Shown: positions 45,441-56,743, counted from the stretch's first letter. The stretch is DNA of 64,000 nucleotides from Chrysopilus asiliformis (GCA_964034945.1 OZ035960.1:49331002-49395001); one strand, 5' to 3'. Translations and numbers: made by a program. The notes: generated by a model from the letters alone, not told the origin.

Positions 45441-45915
45441 CAGAAATTCGTACTACACGCATTAAATTTTAAGAATTTATTTGAATAAATATTTGTTTAT
45501 CAAAATCTTTTACACCATATTTTTATTAATTGGCATTTTTTATCGACATTTAGTATCAAATGTAAAAAATTTGATAAATATTTGTTGTAAATTTGATAAA
45601 AAAAATTGCTGTTGATTTGGCATTTCATACCAAATGTCGGTAAAAACATGCGAGTTGATACAAATTTAGTGTAAAAGATCTATTCATATAAGTCCTTAAA
45701 TTTTTAATCGTGTGAGATACATCCGAAAGATTTTTAGGTTTTCATGCGATAGCAGAAGTTTTGCTTCTGATCGCTTTGGGGACCAACTCGTTCAAACTAG
45801 GTCATTCATTTGTCGATCTTCCGTTTTACCCAGCTTTCGTCCTTCCCTTTTACCTGGCCATCACCGTCGTGCTAGAAAAATTTCAATGCTGGGGAAATTC
45901 GAATCAGACTCTTTG

Positions 45916-46286
45916 CGCGATATTACACACGGCAACTTTCGGGCTTATTTAAGCCGGCAACTTTTGGGCTTAATAAGCCAATGTGCTTACATTTGTGGCT
46001 TAAATGAGCCAATCCTGTTTGCATATGCTACACAAGTTTACATCTGTGTGTGTGAACTCAAACCATTGAAATTGCTGCTGCTCATATACTTCCCAAGATC
46101 TTTACCTGCTGACGGTCAGAACGAAAATGATTTCTGCCTACTACTTTTCCCAAACCGGTTCACACGCTTTGCATGTATGCAGATTGTCGATAAGCCACGA
46201 TTTCGAGTGGCAACTTTTCCCTCCTCAGTCGTTTCTCCCAAAAATCGGCTTAAGTAAGCCCGAAAATTGCCGTGTGTAATATCGCG
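45916..46286. mobile_element. TIR element with 5-bp target duplication
   Basis: 371 bp. Ends CGCGATATTACACACGGCAA and the complement of TTGCCGTGTGTAATATCGCG are perfect, then TTTCGGGCTTATTTAAGCC-type sequence on both sides. CTTTG flanks both ends (45911-45915, 46287-46291). GGCTTA..AAGCC words repeat inside. I cannot assign a superfamily. A long plus frame at 45712-46257 crosses into it and is therefore not a gene. Confidence 0.8.
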
Positions 46287-46291
46287 CTTTG

Positions 46292-48968
46292 TTGAGTGCC
46301 AGAAGAAATCAGGGAAGGGTTTTAATGTGACGGGTTGGGGAAGTTTACTTATTGTATAGGACCTGTTGAAGGTCAAAACTCTGTCCAAATTCCTCCTATG
46401 AATCAGGAGATAACAGGTGAGGGGCTACCGGAATAAGGTGGCGAGGATTTTTGCTTGGCAAAAAACTGCAAGCGACGGCGTACACGTTTCAACTTTCAGT
46501 CTTCAGCATGCCTCAGCCTCACCAAATTGTTGGAAAGAAACGAGTGCGGCAAGAGGAGGAGCAAAAGTCGCCACTCGAAAAGTGTTCTTTACTTATTCTT
46601 TTACGCACACAAGCTCGTGTAGCAAGTCAGCATGCATGTGTGCGTAATTTAATAGAATCAGTTGGTGCTTAGCCACCGACTCGTAAATATACCCCAAATA
46701 AACAAGAATTGAATGCAAATAGTGAAATACCAATTGCAGGTAGTTTTATTTTTCAGGTAGGTAAATGCTATAACAAATTACCAGTCCTTATTCTTCTATT
46801 GTCGGCAGTTTCTATTTTGGCAAATGATGTTGGCTCGATGCTAGCTAGTAAGGGGATGAGCTGGAAATACAACGCATATATGAGAACCACACACACATGA
46901 GCGATTGCTTGTTGTACACAGGTTTTTCCTACTAAACAGTGAAGAAGCGTGTACGTCAGAAAGGCATTTTGAGGAATAAAAGTCGCCGCGACGAGAAGAC
47001 AAATGTACGTCGGCATTTATAGTGTGCTAGGGCTATAAGAGATGCTTAATCGAATGCTGAAAACCTTCATGAGTTTGGCAACTTACATTTTTTGACACAC
47101 AGAAAAGTTTTCTAATTTGTTTTTGTTATTGACCGCTATTTTATAATTTGTTGTGATTGTGTAAATTTTTGATTTTAGTTTAGCATGTCAAGAATTCCTG
47201 TACAAATTTTTGGTCTTCAAGTTCCTAGCTAAAAACTTTTTGAGCTTAGAACTTGAAGTTTAACATGGGAGCGTTCTTAAACAAATAAATAAATTATTGC
47301 TGTGAAAATTTTGTCTTGTCCATCTTCATTCCATATATTCCATATAATTTCCATATAAATGAAGAGGTTTCTACCAATTTGCCCGAAAACAGTGCTCGAA
47401 AGAACATAAAAAGTGAAAATAATTTAATGCGTCCATACATAAAAACTCAATTGGACCAATTTTTTCCCCTTTTCATGTACTGACGGTCAATTTTTTGAAG
47501 CAACTCGTGAGATATGCCTTTTTCTTAAAGCTACTATCATAAGTTTTTTTTTCTTTTGAAGAAAAAGATCTTACCTATCTACATTTAGATTTGTTAGTTT
47601 AAATTTTATATCAAGTTTTGACAAAGATTATTTAAAAAATGTAATTTTTTTTTATTCCAATGCATATAGGAAGGTCATGTGATGATCATATAAAAGTAAT
47701 TTTTAGTATGTAATATGATAACTCGATGGATTGATGGTGATGAGATTATACTGGTCGGAATATCATTTTAGGCCTCGATAGATGGATAATTTTTCGGTGA
47801 TTTATATGGCAGTATGGGCATTGAATTCACTAAAGATAAGTAGTTCATAATGAATGTAAAAAAAAAACTTTCAACATGGCCATGTCGATTGACCGCTCGG
47901 TCTATCAATCGATGATCGTCGAATTTTACATTCGATTTCATCGAAATTATACAAGATTTCATTTAGGGTCTGTTTTTGTCGCATCTTTCTGCTTCTTTCA
48001 GTTTGTTTTTGACGTCAAACAGGGTAATTTATGACACGAGCTAAATACTTTTGATCAGTATCCGTGGAATAGTTGTTGAGTGGCCCGTTTTCAATCAATA
48101 TGCAATAAGTCTACTGACAAATCTGAAACAAGTCCGGATTTCAGACACCTGACAATACACGCGCAAGTATATGTGGATCTCCGTCACATGTAATTATGGT
48201 CAGGTTCCACTGTGTTTTAAAATCGTATCTAACCTTATTTGAATGTTTAATTACGAGCGGAAACATTCATCTGACGATTGTTATTTATGATAATAAATAA
48301 GACATTAATTGTTTTTTGGGGTTTCAAAAATAAATTAATAAATAAACATCGGCTACAGGCAAAAAAATCGAAATGACCAGATCCAAAATTGAAACCGTTT
48401 TCTCATTAGTGAAGGCTATGCTACTTAACACCCTGCCGTGAGAGCGGAAAAATGCGTCAAAACCAAAATTTTCAACATTTTTTTTTCGTTCAATTGCGAG
48501 TTGAAAACCATTGAAAAAAAGTTGAAAAATTATAAAAAGAAAAAAAAACTTACCGATGATTTTTTTTTGCATATTATTTGACAAATAAAATGTTTAGATT
48601 CGATAGTCGTAAGAAGCACTTCGAACATAACTATAAAACAAATTGAATACGAAATAATAAACAGCATGTGGTGGCAACAGGCATTTCGAATTTTAATTTT
48701 ATATAAACTCTTATCGTATAATTTGTAGTTTTTCATTTTCGTATGAATATTTTTACAGTTAAAATTTTTTTCCACCTTCTACTACAATATTTTATTCGTT
48801 AAAATGCTTTTGCCTACATACTAAAGCAATCGTCAGGGTTCAGCAGGCACATATCTACTAAACTTCCATAGTTTGCACAAAATTCATTGTTTTATTCATA
48901 TTTATGAACAATTTCGGTTTTATATTACCAACTATTTTATTTTGACAAATTTTGGGCTATAGGTCATA
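46292..48968. other. Unannotated spacer
   Basis: The part 46440-47040 is less AT-rich and has overlapping short frames (46417-46672) without recognised similarity. The rest is AT-rich with nothing identified. Confidence 0.35.
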
Positions 48969-50085
48969 CACCCAGAGAAAAATCTCATTCAATCTAACGA
49001 AAATGCTACGTATAATTAACAAATATTGTGTCAATATACGTCCAACACAACTTTGTGTTATCCTAACAAAATTGAGTTTGTTAATTTTACGTTGTCACGT
49101 TTTTCAGATGGTTACTGAAAAATCTATGTTATCTTAACAAAAACAATACGTAAACTCAACACAACTTCTGTTATATTGCTCTTAACAAAATTTTGTGTTG
49201 TCTTAACAAAAATTGTTACGTCAATTTTACCTTGCAACTTTTCTGTAATGTTTGTTGTTGCAACACAAAAGTAGGTTTGTTGTACAGAATTTTGTGTTAT
49301 GTGAACAAGATTTTCAGTAACATTGAAGAAAACAATATGTTCAACGTACACAACCCAGACGTGTAATGAACAAATTTTTGGTTCACATTACATATAATAA
49401 CTACGTAATACTACGTCAAATTTTGTTGCTTTTACATTTATACCGTGTGGAAACTAGCAAATAATCTGTGTTACTTTGACACATAAAATATGTCTTTCAT
49501 ACACGGAAAAAACATATAGGAACCGTTCCACCAAGATCGCATGCTCCAGTCCCCCATATATAGGAAAAAACGGCATAGTGGCCAAATATGGGAGTCATTC
49601 ATATAAAAAGAGTTGTAACAGCTCCCAAATTCTACGCAGGTTCAAGCTATCTAAACTCCGAGTTCGCAAATCACGTATGAATTATAATCGAAGAAAAAAA
49701 TCGGCTTGAATTATTACGTGAAGTTTTGTTAGCTTTACTCAGAATTGTGTTATAGGTACCTACATAGATAACAGAGAGCTTCTTCATATTTTTGATTATT
49801 TGTATCAACAACAAACGATATTTGTAATTTTCACAACCTTTTGTGTTGTTACTACACAACTTATTTTCGATATACGATTTCTTTGGGTAAAAATTTAACA
49901 CAAGCACTTTTGTTGGCTGCACATGGATGTACGTAAATCCTACATATTCTATGTTATTAGAATAACACAATTTTTCGTTCGGAGAACAGAACTTCTGTTA
50001 TCTATACGTTTTTTCTTGTGTTAAAGTTCAACACAAAGTCTTTTGTTAATTTTACTAAGATTTTACTAAGATTTTTCTCTGGGTG
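48969..50085. mobile_element. 1.1-kb TIR element, copy 2
   Basis: Ends CACCCAGAGAAAAATCT and its complement, with TA on both sides (48967-48968, 50086-50087), so the duplication is clearer than in copy 1 at 30723. Sequence is nearly identical to copy 1 apart from single bases and a few indels. TA flanks suggest a Tc1-mariner-type non-autonomous element; no coding region is present. Confidence 0.85.
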
Positions 50086-50339
50086 TATTGGTATATTTTT
50101 GTTTCTATCGAAATCATTTCTACACCTGAAGACAGTCTGGAACACTTGAAGACACTCTTCTATTCTTGGATTCTTAATTCATATTCGTTCCCGCGTATTC
50201 GATCTCACCTGTATACCTACTCAGGAGGCTGGTTTGTTTCTTTTTAATTTTAGTTTTTTCGGGATTTTTTCACTCGGGTTTTTTAAGTTTTTAATTAATA
50301 TTTTTTATTTTAAACTTTTTAGTTATTTTTTGGTGCAAA

Positions 50340-50575
50340 CAAACTTTTCTAACTCCCCCTCCCCCCACACGATACGAACCCCCTCTCCTGATATCTCTTA
50401 AACTACCAAACGGATTTTGATACGGTTTTTGACATTGGGAAGGCCGTTTATCAGGGAAAACTTTCCTCCACTAAAACAAAATCAAAATTGATCAAAATTG
50501 ATCAAAATCGGTCGAGCCGTTTAGGCTTGACGAAGTAATAAAAAAATCAGATACACATAGTACATACACCCAAAA
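50340..50575 (+). mobile_element. Helitron-like repeat fragment
   Basis: CTCCCCCTCCCCCCACACGA, AACCCCCTCTCCTG, TTGATCAAAATTG repeats, AAAATCGGTCGAGCCGTTTA and CACATAGTACATACAC. AAAATCGGTC.AGCCGTTT followed by ACACA-type DNA is characteristic of insect Helitron-derived repeats. Confidence 0.5.
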
Positions 50576-50859
50576 CACTTCACCCTTATTTTTTAGTCGA
50601 AAGCGGGACGCCGAGAATATGCTAATTGTTATGACATATCGTCATGTCAAAATTACTTTTACCATTGCAGATGAAAAATTTTGAATTCCAGTTTTCCATA
50701 CATCAGATTCCAACCATACTAATATCAAAATTTTAATTAGATTGTTCAACTCCAATTGGGATTTTTTTCAATCGAAGTAGAGGAGGGTGGTCCGTGCTTT
50801 TCTTTAAAGTCGGAAAATGGTCTTAAAAAATCAACAAAAAGACATTAAATTTCAGCATT

Positions 50860-51169
50860 TGTATTCGGATTCACTCTACCCCCTCCCCTGACTCCTCTCA
50901 CCGCTTGGGTTACTATCCAATATGTCTATGTTAAAACCACGCCCACAACAAACATCCATGCCAAATTTCAGGCCAATCGGTTCAGTAGTTTCCCCGCGAA
51001 AGAGTAATATAGCGCAAAAACTAAGTTTCGAAATCACTTTACCCCCTCCCCTTACTCCCCCCACCCCTCGCGCTACTTTTCCGTATGCCTATGTTGGAAC
51101 CAAAACTACCACAGACACTCATGCCAAATTTCAAGTCAATCGGTTCATCCGTTTTTGCGTGAAAGAGGA

Positions 51170-51208
<39 letters not shown>

Positions 51209-51236
51209 CCAACTCATTTTTATATATTAGTATGAA
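50860..51236 (+). mobile_element. Helitron-like element, 3' part
   Basis: Tandem modules of about 170 bp with CCAAATTTCAGGCCAATCGG, TTCAGTAGTTTCCCCGCGAA and TTTCGAAATCACTTTACC, then GTGAAAGAGGAACAGACAGA and a 3' end TTTTTATATATTAGTATGA. The same modules and terminus occur at 55257-55710. Confidence 0.65.
51172..51208. repeat. Microsatellite (ACAG)n
   Basis: Nine ACAG units near the 3' end of the Helitron-like element; the copy at 55668 has only about three. Confidence 0.9.
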
Positions 51237-51526
51237 AAAATTAAGGTATTAAAAAAAATTATCATCCCTAAAATTTAGTAAGAAAATAAAGTTTTAAAAT
51301 TTTCTGCCCAAATAAAATACTGGACCCTGGAGTATTGGAATTCCTTCGCGTAATTATTTTAAATGCTGATAAAAATCGCATATCGATTTATTGATGCATG
51401 AAACTGTTACAATTTGATTCTGTAATCAAAAGGTAATTTTTATTTTTTTACGAGCATAACTAAAACCAGTATAGTGTAATATCTTTGATTTAGTCATAAA
51501 TTGTATGTTGTTGGCGAGCTGTTCCG
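51237..51526. other. Upstream region of the 51527 gene
   Basis: AT-rich, with no unambiguous TATA box at a suitable distance from the ATG. Nothing else identified. Confidence 0.3.
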
Positions 51527-52251
51527 ATGTTGTTTAAAAAAATTGTATTGACATTTATTTGCATTGTCGCTACAGTATTGGCAAAGGTAGATATATCCTA
51601 ATTTTGATGATAGTCACATTCAGCGACATTAAATTTAATCTTTCTTGTGCTAAAAAAACACTTTCAGTTACTGAGTTTTGTATTTATTGCATTAAAAACA
51701 ATATATTTTCAAAAAAGTGACTATTATCCAAAAGACCAAAGTACTATATTGTAAAATTTGGATTTCCATTTCAGCAAAAGATATTTTATCTTCGCGTTGA
51801 CAGCATTAATGGTACTTATGACAAACAATACCTCGACCTGAATTACAATATTACAAATCACAGATATATTAATGCTCGTGTTGAGAGACATGTGGACTTT
51901 TCTTCAAATATCTTCATTAATGCCACTCTGACAGTGTATCCACGACGGGAAATTTCTTTTCTTATGTTTAATAATTCCGGTGAATATTGCTCGATAATTA
52001 GAAATAAAATATCTCGGAATGCTTATATTGTAGTAAGAACTGCTGTCGAAAAATCGATAAATTTTGACCCGCGATGTCCTTTAAAGCCAAATGTCTATGA
52101 GTTGAAAAACTTTTCATTTTCTTCCGAGTTTTTAAAGTCGATATACAAATATAAGTTTAAGGCAACGTTGAATTTTACATGGATCAGCCCGGAAAATATT
52201 CGTGCTCATTTGGGACAGTATACATGTTTGGGATCTGTTGAATCCCTTTGA
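51527..52251 (+). CDS. Secreted DUF1091 (DM8)-family protein, two exons
   Basis: Predicted 178-residue secreted protein, distant paralogue of the gene at 8642. Exon 1 (51527-51586) encodes a 20-residue signal peptide ending VATVLAK. A 188-bp intron (51587-51774) starts GTAGAT and ends in a pyrimidine-rich TTTCCATTTCAG; the junction is phase 0. Exon 2 (51775-52251) runs to TGA. The mature chain has the family pattern: a YLRVDSINGTY strand, EYCSIIRN around residue 92, and CPLKPNVYELKNFSF at 121-135. Cysteines are at 92, 121 and 171. It is rich in N-glycosylation sequons (NGT 32, NIT 45, NAT 69, NNS 86, NFS 132, NFT 153), as expected of a secreted protein. The long exon opens well upstream of its first in-frame ATG, so the signal exon is needed for a sensible start. 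Function is unknown; the family is mostly described in Diptera. Seen: exons, splice sites, motif. Inferred: secretion. Confidence 0.78.
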
Positions 52252-52276
52252 TTTTGGCAAAATTGTTAAACTAAAG

Positions 52277-52287
52277 AATAAAATAAA
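52277..52287 (+). other. Polyadenylation signals of the 51527 gene
   Basis: Two overlapping AATAAA words lie 25 and 30 bp after the stop codon, giving an ordinary 3' end for the gene. Confidence 0.5.
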
Positions 52288-52802
52288 GTATCGTAACAAG
52301 GATTTTTTAATTATATCACATTAGTCATGTGTGCAATTTATGTAGCTCTACTAAGAACCAATGGTCTTAAAATTGTATAAATGTGAGAAATAGATAGATT
52401 GACCCGTATAAAAGAGACAGGTCTCTCAATAAAACTACTGTCTTTTATTAGAGGCACAATTCTTAGACAAAAATTTCGCATTCACATCTTAGAGAAAAAA
52501 TCACGATTTTTTCTAAGATTTGAATCCTCAGCATCAAACTTTTACTTTCTAAAGAAAATCTAAAACCTGTCAATGTAATTGAAGAAGCAAGTATTCAATC
52601 CTAACCCAAAATATTCTAATTGTGTGTATGGCTCAGATGGGAAAGCGATGGGCTACGAACGACAAGATCTCCCGGTCTCGTCTTTTATTTTTTCTTGGTT
52701 TCCAATTTTTTTAAAATATTTTTTCGCTTTTGTAAATAATATACACGCATTTAAACACACTTGCAGCATCGAATCGTTCGTATTCGGCTTTTTAAAATCT
52801 TA
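52288..52802. other. Unannotated spacer
   Basis: GAGAAAAAATCACGATTTTTTCT near 52492-52513 (given as positions; 9-10 bp stem) is a small palindrome. A 75-codon frame at 52579-52806 is unsupported. Confidence 0.35.
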
Positions 52803-52806
52803 TTAA

Positions 52807-53044
52807 CACTCTAACTGCCACGACAGTTTTAAGCCTTTTTCGAATATTTAGTTCTCAGACGAAAAGCCACTAAGAGAAAAAAAAAATTGAAACAAAATTA
52901 TACCTAAATGTTATTTTATTACCATAAAATGTGTGCAACTACAAAAAATCGTTGCGGTTGCAGCGAACACTTTAATAATTTTCATTGTGGCCGTTGTGTA
53001 CAGTTAGGTGTCAGGTCTTTTTGACTGACGTGAAAGTTAGAGTG
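52807..53044. mobile_element. piggyBac-type MITE, copy 1
   Basis: 238 bp flanked by TTAA on both sides (52803-52806, 53045-53048). Left end CACTCTAACTGCCACGACAG, right end complement CACTCTAACTTTCACGTCAG. It shares GGCCGTTGTGTACAGTTAGG and TTTAAGCCTTTTTCGAATAT with copy 2 at 57784. TTAA duplication is specific to piggyBac-like transposons. Confidence 0.8.
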
Positions 53045-53048
53045 TTAA

Positions 53049-53417
53049 AAAATTTCGCTTGTGGCACACATTTATTAATCCTTTATTTTTGTCCAATGGA
53101 TTTTGTACAAACAGAGATTCTCTTTCTATCAAATTTCGTCGTTTCACTGATCAACAACCCCGCTCTCATATTGTTGACCCAAACCCAAAAAAAAATTCAT
53201 CCTACATTTACATATGAAATCTCACATGACAAATGTGTGGGTAAAACACAAAAAGTAAATGGCGTAAAGAAATTTGCCGCAAGAATAAAATTCTTTTTAA
53301 TAAATTACAATTAGCGAAAAGTCGAACCTTATGTTAAGAAATTTTAAAAGCAAAGTTAAAATTAATCAAAAGTTCACACCAAATCAAATTTCAGCTTTTC
53401 ATTTATCACATCACTAA
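53049..53417. other. Spacer
   Basis: Part of an unsupported 109-codon frame starting inside the adjacent MITE. Nothing else identified. Confidence 0.35.
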
Positions 53418-53559
53418 TTTGTTTTGTTTTAGCTTTGCCTTTATCAGTCGTGAAAGTTTTTTCTGTTAAACCTGAATTAGGTCCAGTGCACTGGACCTAA
53501 TTCAGGTTTAACAGAAAAAACTTTCACGACTGATAAAGGCAAAGCTAAAACAAAACAAA
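53418..53559. mobile_element. Perfect 142-bp palindrome (MITE)
   Basis: Each 71-bp arm is the exact complement of the other, centred at 53488/53489 in CAGTGCACTG. Landmarks: TTTGTTTTGTTTTAGC at the left end, CCTTTATCAGTCGTGAAAG, CTGAATTAGGTCCAG, then the mirror image. There is no spacer. The diverged sibling at 2974-3110 has the same right arm. Confidence 0.85.
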
Positions 53560-55256
53560 TGTTCATTTCATTTGAATCACAGTCGAAAACCATTTGCATT
53601 GTCAATGCAAAAATCCATCACTAATTTGATATGAAGTATTTCATATCTGTTTTCCGTATGAAATTCATAGCATGTGACAGAATTTTTTCATCAATTTTGG
53701 AAAGAAATCCTTGTTGGGTAATATTCTTTTCCTGCTATGAATTACCGCAGATTTGTCCACTTGGAATTCTATGGACAGTCCTTTATTCACACATCAAAAT
53801 AAATTATTGATATAAGGAAATTTATTTTTGATTTGTAAGATCGATAAACAACAGCAATGATATTTTTTAGGTTTTTGAAATCTTATTTCCAACTTTCACA
53901 TTTTTTTACCCAATTATTTTAGGGTAAATATATGCAAAAATTTTACCTATTTTGAAAATCCCTGAATTTGTTTTTCAATTCAATTTCAGTGAGGGAGTTT
54001 TTTTTTAAGTTGGCCCCCTACTATGATTAAAAAGTCACAAATCTTTTTGCAAAATTTTTTAATTAACAGATTTTAGATCACATTTGAAATCAGTGATAAT
54101 CATTTGAAATATTTTATCTAAAAATATACATAGCGAAGAAAAACAAATTCATAATTTCAACTAAGTTTGATTCAAATTAAAAAAGAAAAAAAAATTTGTC
54201 TATAGCAAATGTCCAAAGCAAAATATTTATCACTTCCAGTGGATTAGATGATCCGTTTAAACATGAGTTCATTAAAAGACTGATATCGTATTCAATCATT
54301 CACCATCACTACCACAGATTCCAACAAATCGTCTCCGAATATATTCACAAAATTTAACCAAACCATAATCGGTTAAGAGACAAAAAATGACAAAAAGTGA
54401 TAAACTTATGTGAGGAAAAAAAAATTATAGCTTCCAGAATGATAAATTAAAAACCTAATAACAATAATGGCAACAACAAAACCCATCAGCCGGTGAAGAT
54501 GACAGACCACGGAGATGACCATACTAAATTTGGATGCCATTTGAATAAATCTGAACAGGAACACATTTTAACAATTCAAAATATATATATAGTTTTATGT
54601 GACGATATCTGTTAACTGTCCAGCGTAACTCTAGATTAGTCGCAGATCCATCTTCAAGAGTCTTAAAATTTAAAAACAATGGACTTAGATTTTGGGAATT
54701 CATTTTTGGTGGATATCCCCCTGTGGACACGCTCAACACAATATTAACTTTTAAAACTCTTATATCATGAAAAACATTTGATAATATTTATATTTATTGA
54801 TGGTGTCGACTGTTTTACTATCTTATACGTTTCTATTACAAAAAAGTATTGCTGTCGAGAGGGTTTTTGTTTTTGCACTTTCAAATCTAAGAAAAAAATT
54901 GTTTTGATTAATAAACATGGAAATTTCTTATAATTTTTCGGATGGCCTTTGTTTTATAGTTTGAAAAAATGCAAACTATTTTTTTTCGGCTATGATCTAA
55001 TGGTAACTTTTACTGCGCTGCTTTTGTACTGCAGCTACAAAAATAACATGCGGTGTTCACACATAATAGACTAGTAGCGTGCAAAACGCGTCTTGATTGC
55101 AATCTTCCAGACACAAACTTGCTATCGTAGTCAGACATACTGCGCACCCTTGTTGCGTCGCAGCACAGGCTCGCAGTTTTGCTCTACAGATCAATTTATT
55201 CTGAAATATATTTTTTCAAGTTTTGCGCTGTAGAAAAGTTCTTTACCTTATAAAAT
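53560..55256. other. Unannotated spacer
   Basis: AT-rich. A patch at 55010-55190 with ACTGCGCTGCTTTTG, GTTGCGTCGCAGCAC words resembles 56105-56250 and may be repeat-derived. No gene recognised. Confidence 0.35.
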
Positions 55257-55710
55257 ACTAGCTTGCATACCCGTCGTTGCCGGGCTAAGTTTTTTCAATT
55301 TTTTTTTTGATGGTCTATGTTGGAGCTAAACTTCAGGCCAATCGGCTTGGTAGTTTCCCCGCGAAAGGGTAACATAGAGGAAGAGCTAAGTTTCGAGATC
55401 ACTTTACCTCCTCCCCTTACTCCCCCACCTCTCGGGCTACTTTTTAATGGGTCTATGTTGGGGCTGGACCCCGACGAACATCTATGCCAAATTTCAGGCC
55501 AATCGGTTCAGTAGTTTCCCCGCGAAAGAGTAACATAGCGCAAAAACTAAGTTTCGAAATCACTTTACTACTTTTCCGTATGCCTATGTTGGAACCAGAA
55601 CTACCACAGACACTCATGCCAAATTTCAAGTCAATCGGTTCAGCCGTTTTTGCGTGAAAGAGGAACAGACAGACAGACTGACACCAACTCATTTTTATAT
55701 ATTAGTATGA
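55257..55710 (+). mobile_element. Helitron-like non-autonomous element
   Basis: Starts ATACTAGCTTGCATACCCGT then CGTTGCCGGGCTAAG and ends TTTTTATATATTAGTATGA. In between are tandem modules (AGGCCAATCGG.TTRGTAGTTTCC) and a short ACAG array. ATACTA at the start and TAGTAT at the end are inverted. This start, the CCGTTTTTGCGTGAAAGAGG block and the end match insect Helitron-derived repeats. It has no TIR and no target duplication. Confidence 0.7.
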
Positions 55711-55756
55711 TTTACAATGGGTGATTCGATGATTGAAGCAGTTTGTATATCCCTTA

Positions 55757-55873
55757 CCCAAGCAACCAGATAAGGCATAATGCCTTAGATTAGGGCGTGG
55801 TGTCTTAAAAAACGACCAATTTTAAGACACCCCGTCCTAATCTAAGGCATTATGCCTTATCTGGTTGCTTGGG
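55757..55873. mobile_element. 117-bp palindromic MITE, TA-flanked
   Basis: Ends CCCAAGCAACCAGATAAGGC / complement with arms of about 50 bp and TA on both sides (55755-55756, 55874-55875). Contains CATAATGCCTTA and GTGTCTTA. Near-perfect palindrome with a 13-bp loop region. Tc1-mariner-type by its TA flanks. Confidence 0.8.
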
Positions 55874-56267
55874 TACATCGTTGGTGAGGGGAAAACTCCA
55901 TCGTCGCCTTACCAAACGAAGTTTTTGGATAAACAAAAGTACATTTTCCACTTTTATCGTGCTTGCTTTCAATTGAAATAATTTTTGAAATGTGAAAGAT
56001 TCGATTCAAAGTGTAAATTTCTGGTGGCTCTAACTTCTGGTTCTAGCAAAATAGAGTCGTAAGAGTTTCAATCAGATAAAACTGGCTAATTTCCAATTTT
56101 AGTGTTCACACGGTGCTGCTTTTTAGGTTGCGCAGCATTTAAAAATACTGCGGCTGTTTCAAAAGCTAAGCAGTTTTCTGGGTTGCAGAAGGCGTCAGAC
56201 ATTTAGCGCTGCTTTTCATCATGCTGCGCAGTAAAAGATGCCAAGCAATGCCGCACGAACCAGTTAA

Positions 56268-56617
56268 AGGTAGAACCAGAAACATACGTCCGTGCGTCCG
56301 CCATGCGTCCGTCACGTTGACAGTTCGGTGCGGTCAAAGTAAAATCAACGGGCTGCTATGAGTACTCCCGTAATAGTGCGTTTGTCCGCATATAGTAGGT
56401 CGACTTTCTACTTTTACATGCGGCAACGCACGGAAATGTCATTTCGCAAAAAAGTTTGGTTATGATTTAAGCAATTTAAGTATGGAACAAATTGAAAGTA
56501 AACTAATAGAAGAAGTGCAAAAAAAGTGAAGAAGAAGTGATTCGTTGCCGTACCCAACTGTCACCGCATAAAACTGTCTACCGGACGGACGCATCGACGT
56601 ACGATTCAGGTTCTAGC
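56268..56617. mobile_element. TIR element flanked by TTAA
   Basis: Ends AGGTAGAACCAGAAACATAC and the complement GCTAGAACCTGAATCGTACG, then GTCCGTGCGTCCG / GTCGATGCGTCCG. Both flanks read TTAA (56264-56267, 56618-56621), which fits piggyBac; a TTA duplication (Harbinger) is also possible. ACGTACG and GCGTCCG words recur inside. Confidence 0.6.
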
Positions 56618-56654
56618 TTAATACCGAATTGCGAAAAAGTCTGTCGTAAAAGAG

Positions 56655-56743
56655 ATTGTTCGGTGTTTTTGACATCCAAGTACAGTGGCGTATCATGGGG
56701 CATCCATTGTTCGGTGTTTTTGACATCCAAGTACAGTGGCGTA
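56655..56743 (+). repeat. 38-bp direct repeat, two units
   Basis: ATTGTTCGGTGTTTTTGACA then TCCAAGTACAGTGGCGTA at 56655-56692 and again at 56706-56743, with 13 bp between. CAGTGGCGTA resembles known transposon ends, so this may be a tandem of ends. Confidence 0.8.

Noticed and set aside
45712..46257. 181-codon plus-strand frame, the longest in the window
   Set aside because: It runs into the TIR element at 45916-46286, which has exact CTTTG duplications, so the frame is a product of the insertion. No protein family was recognised.
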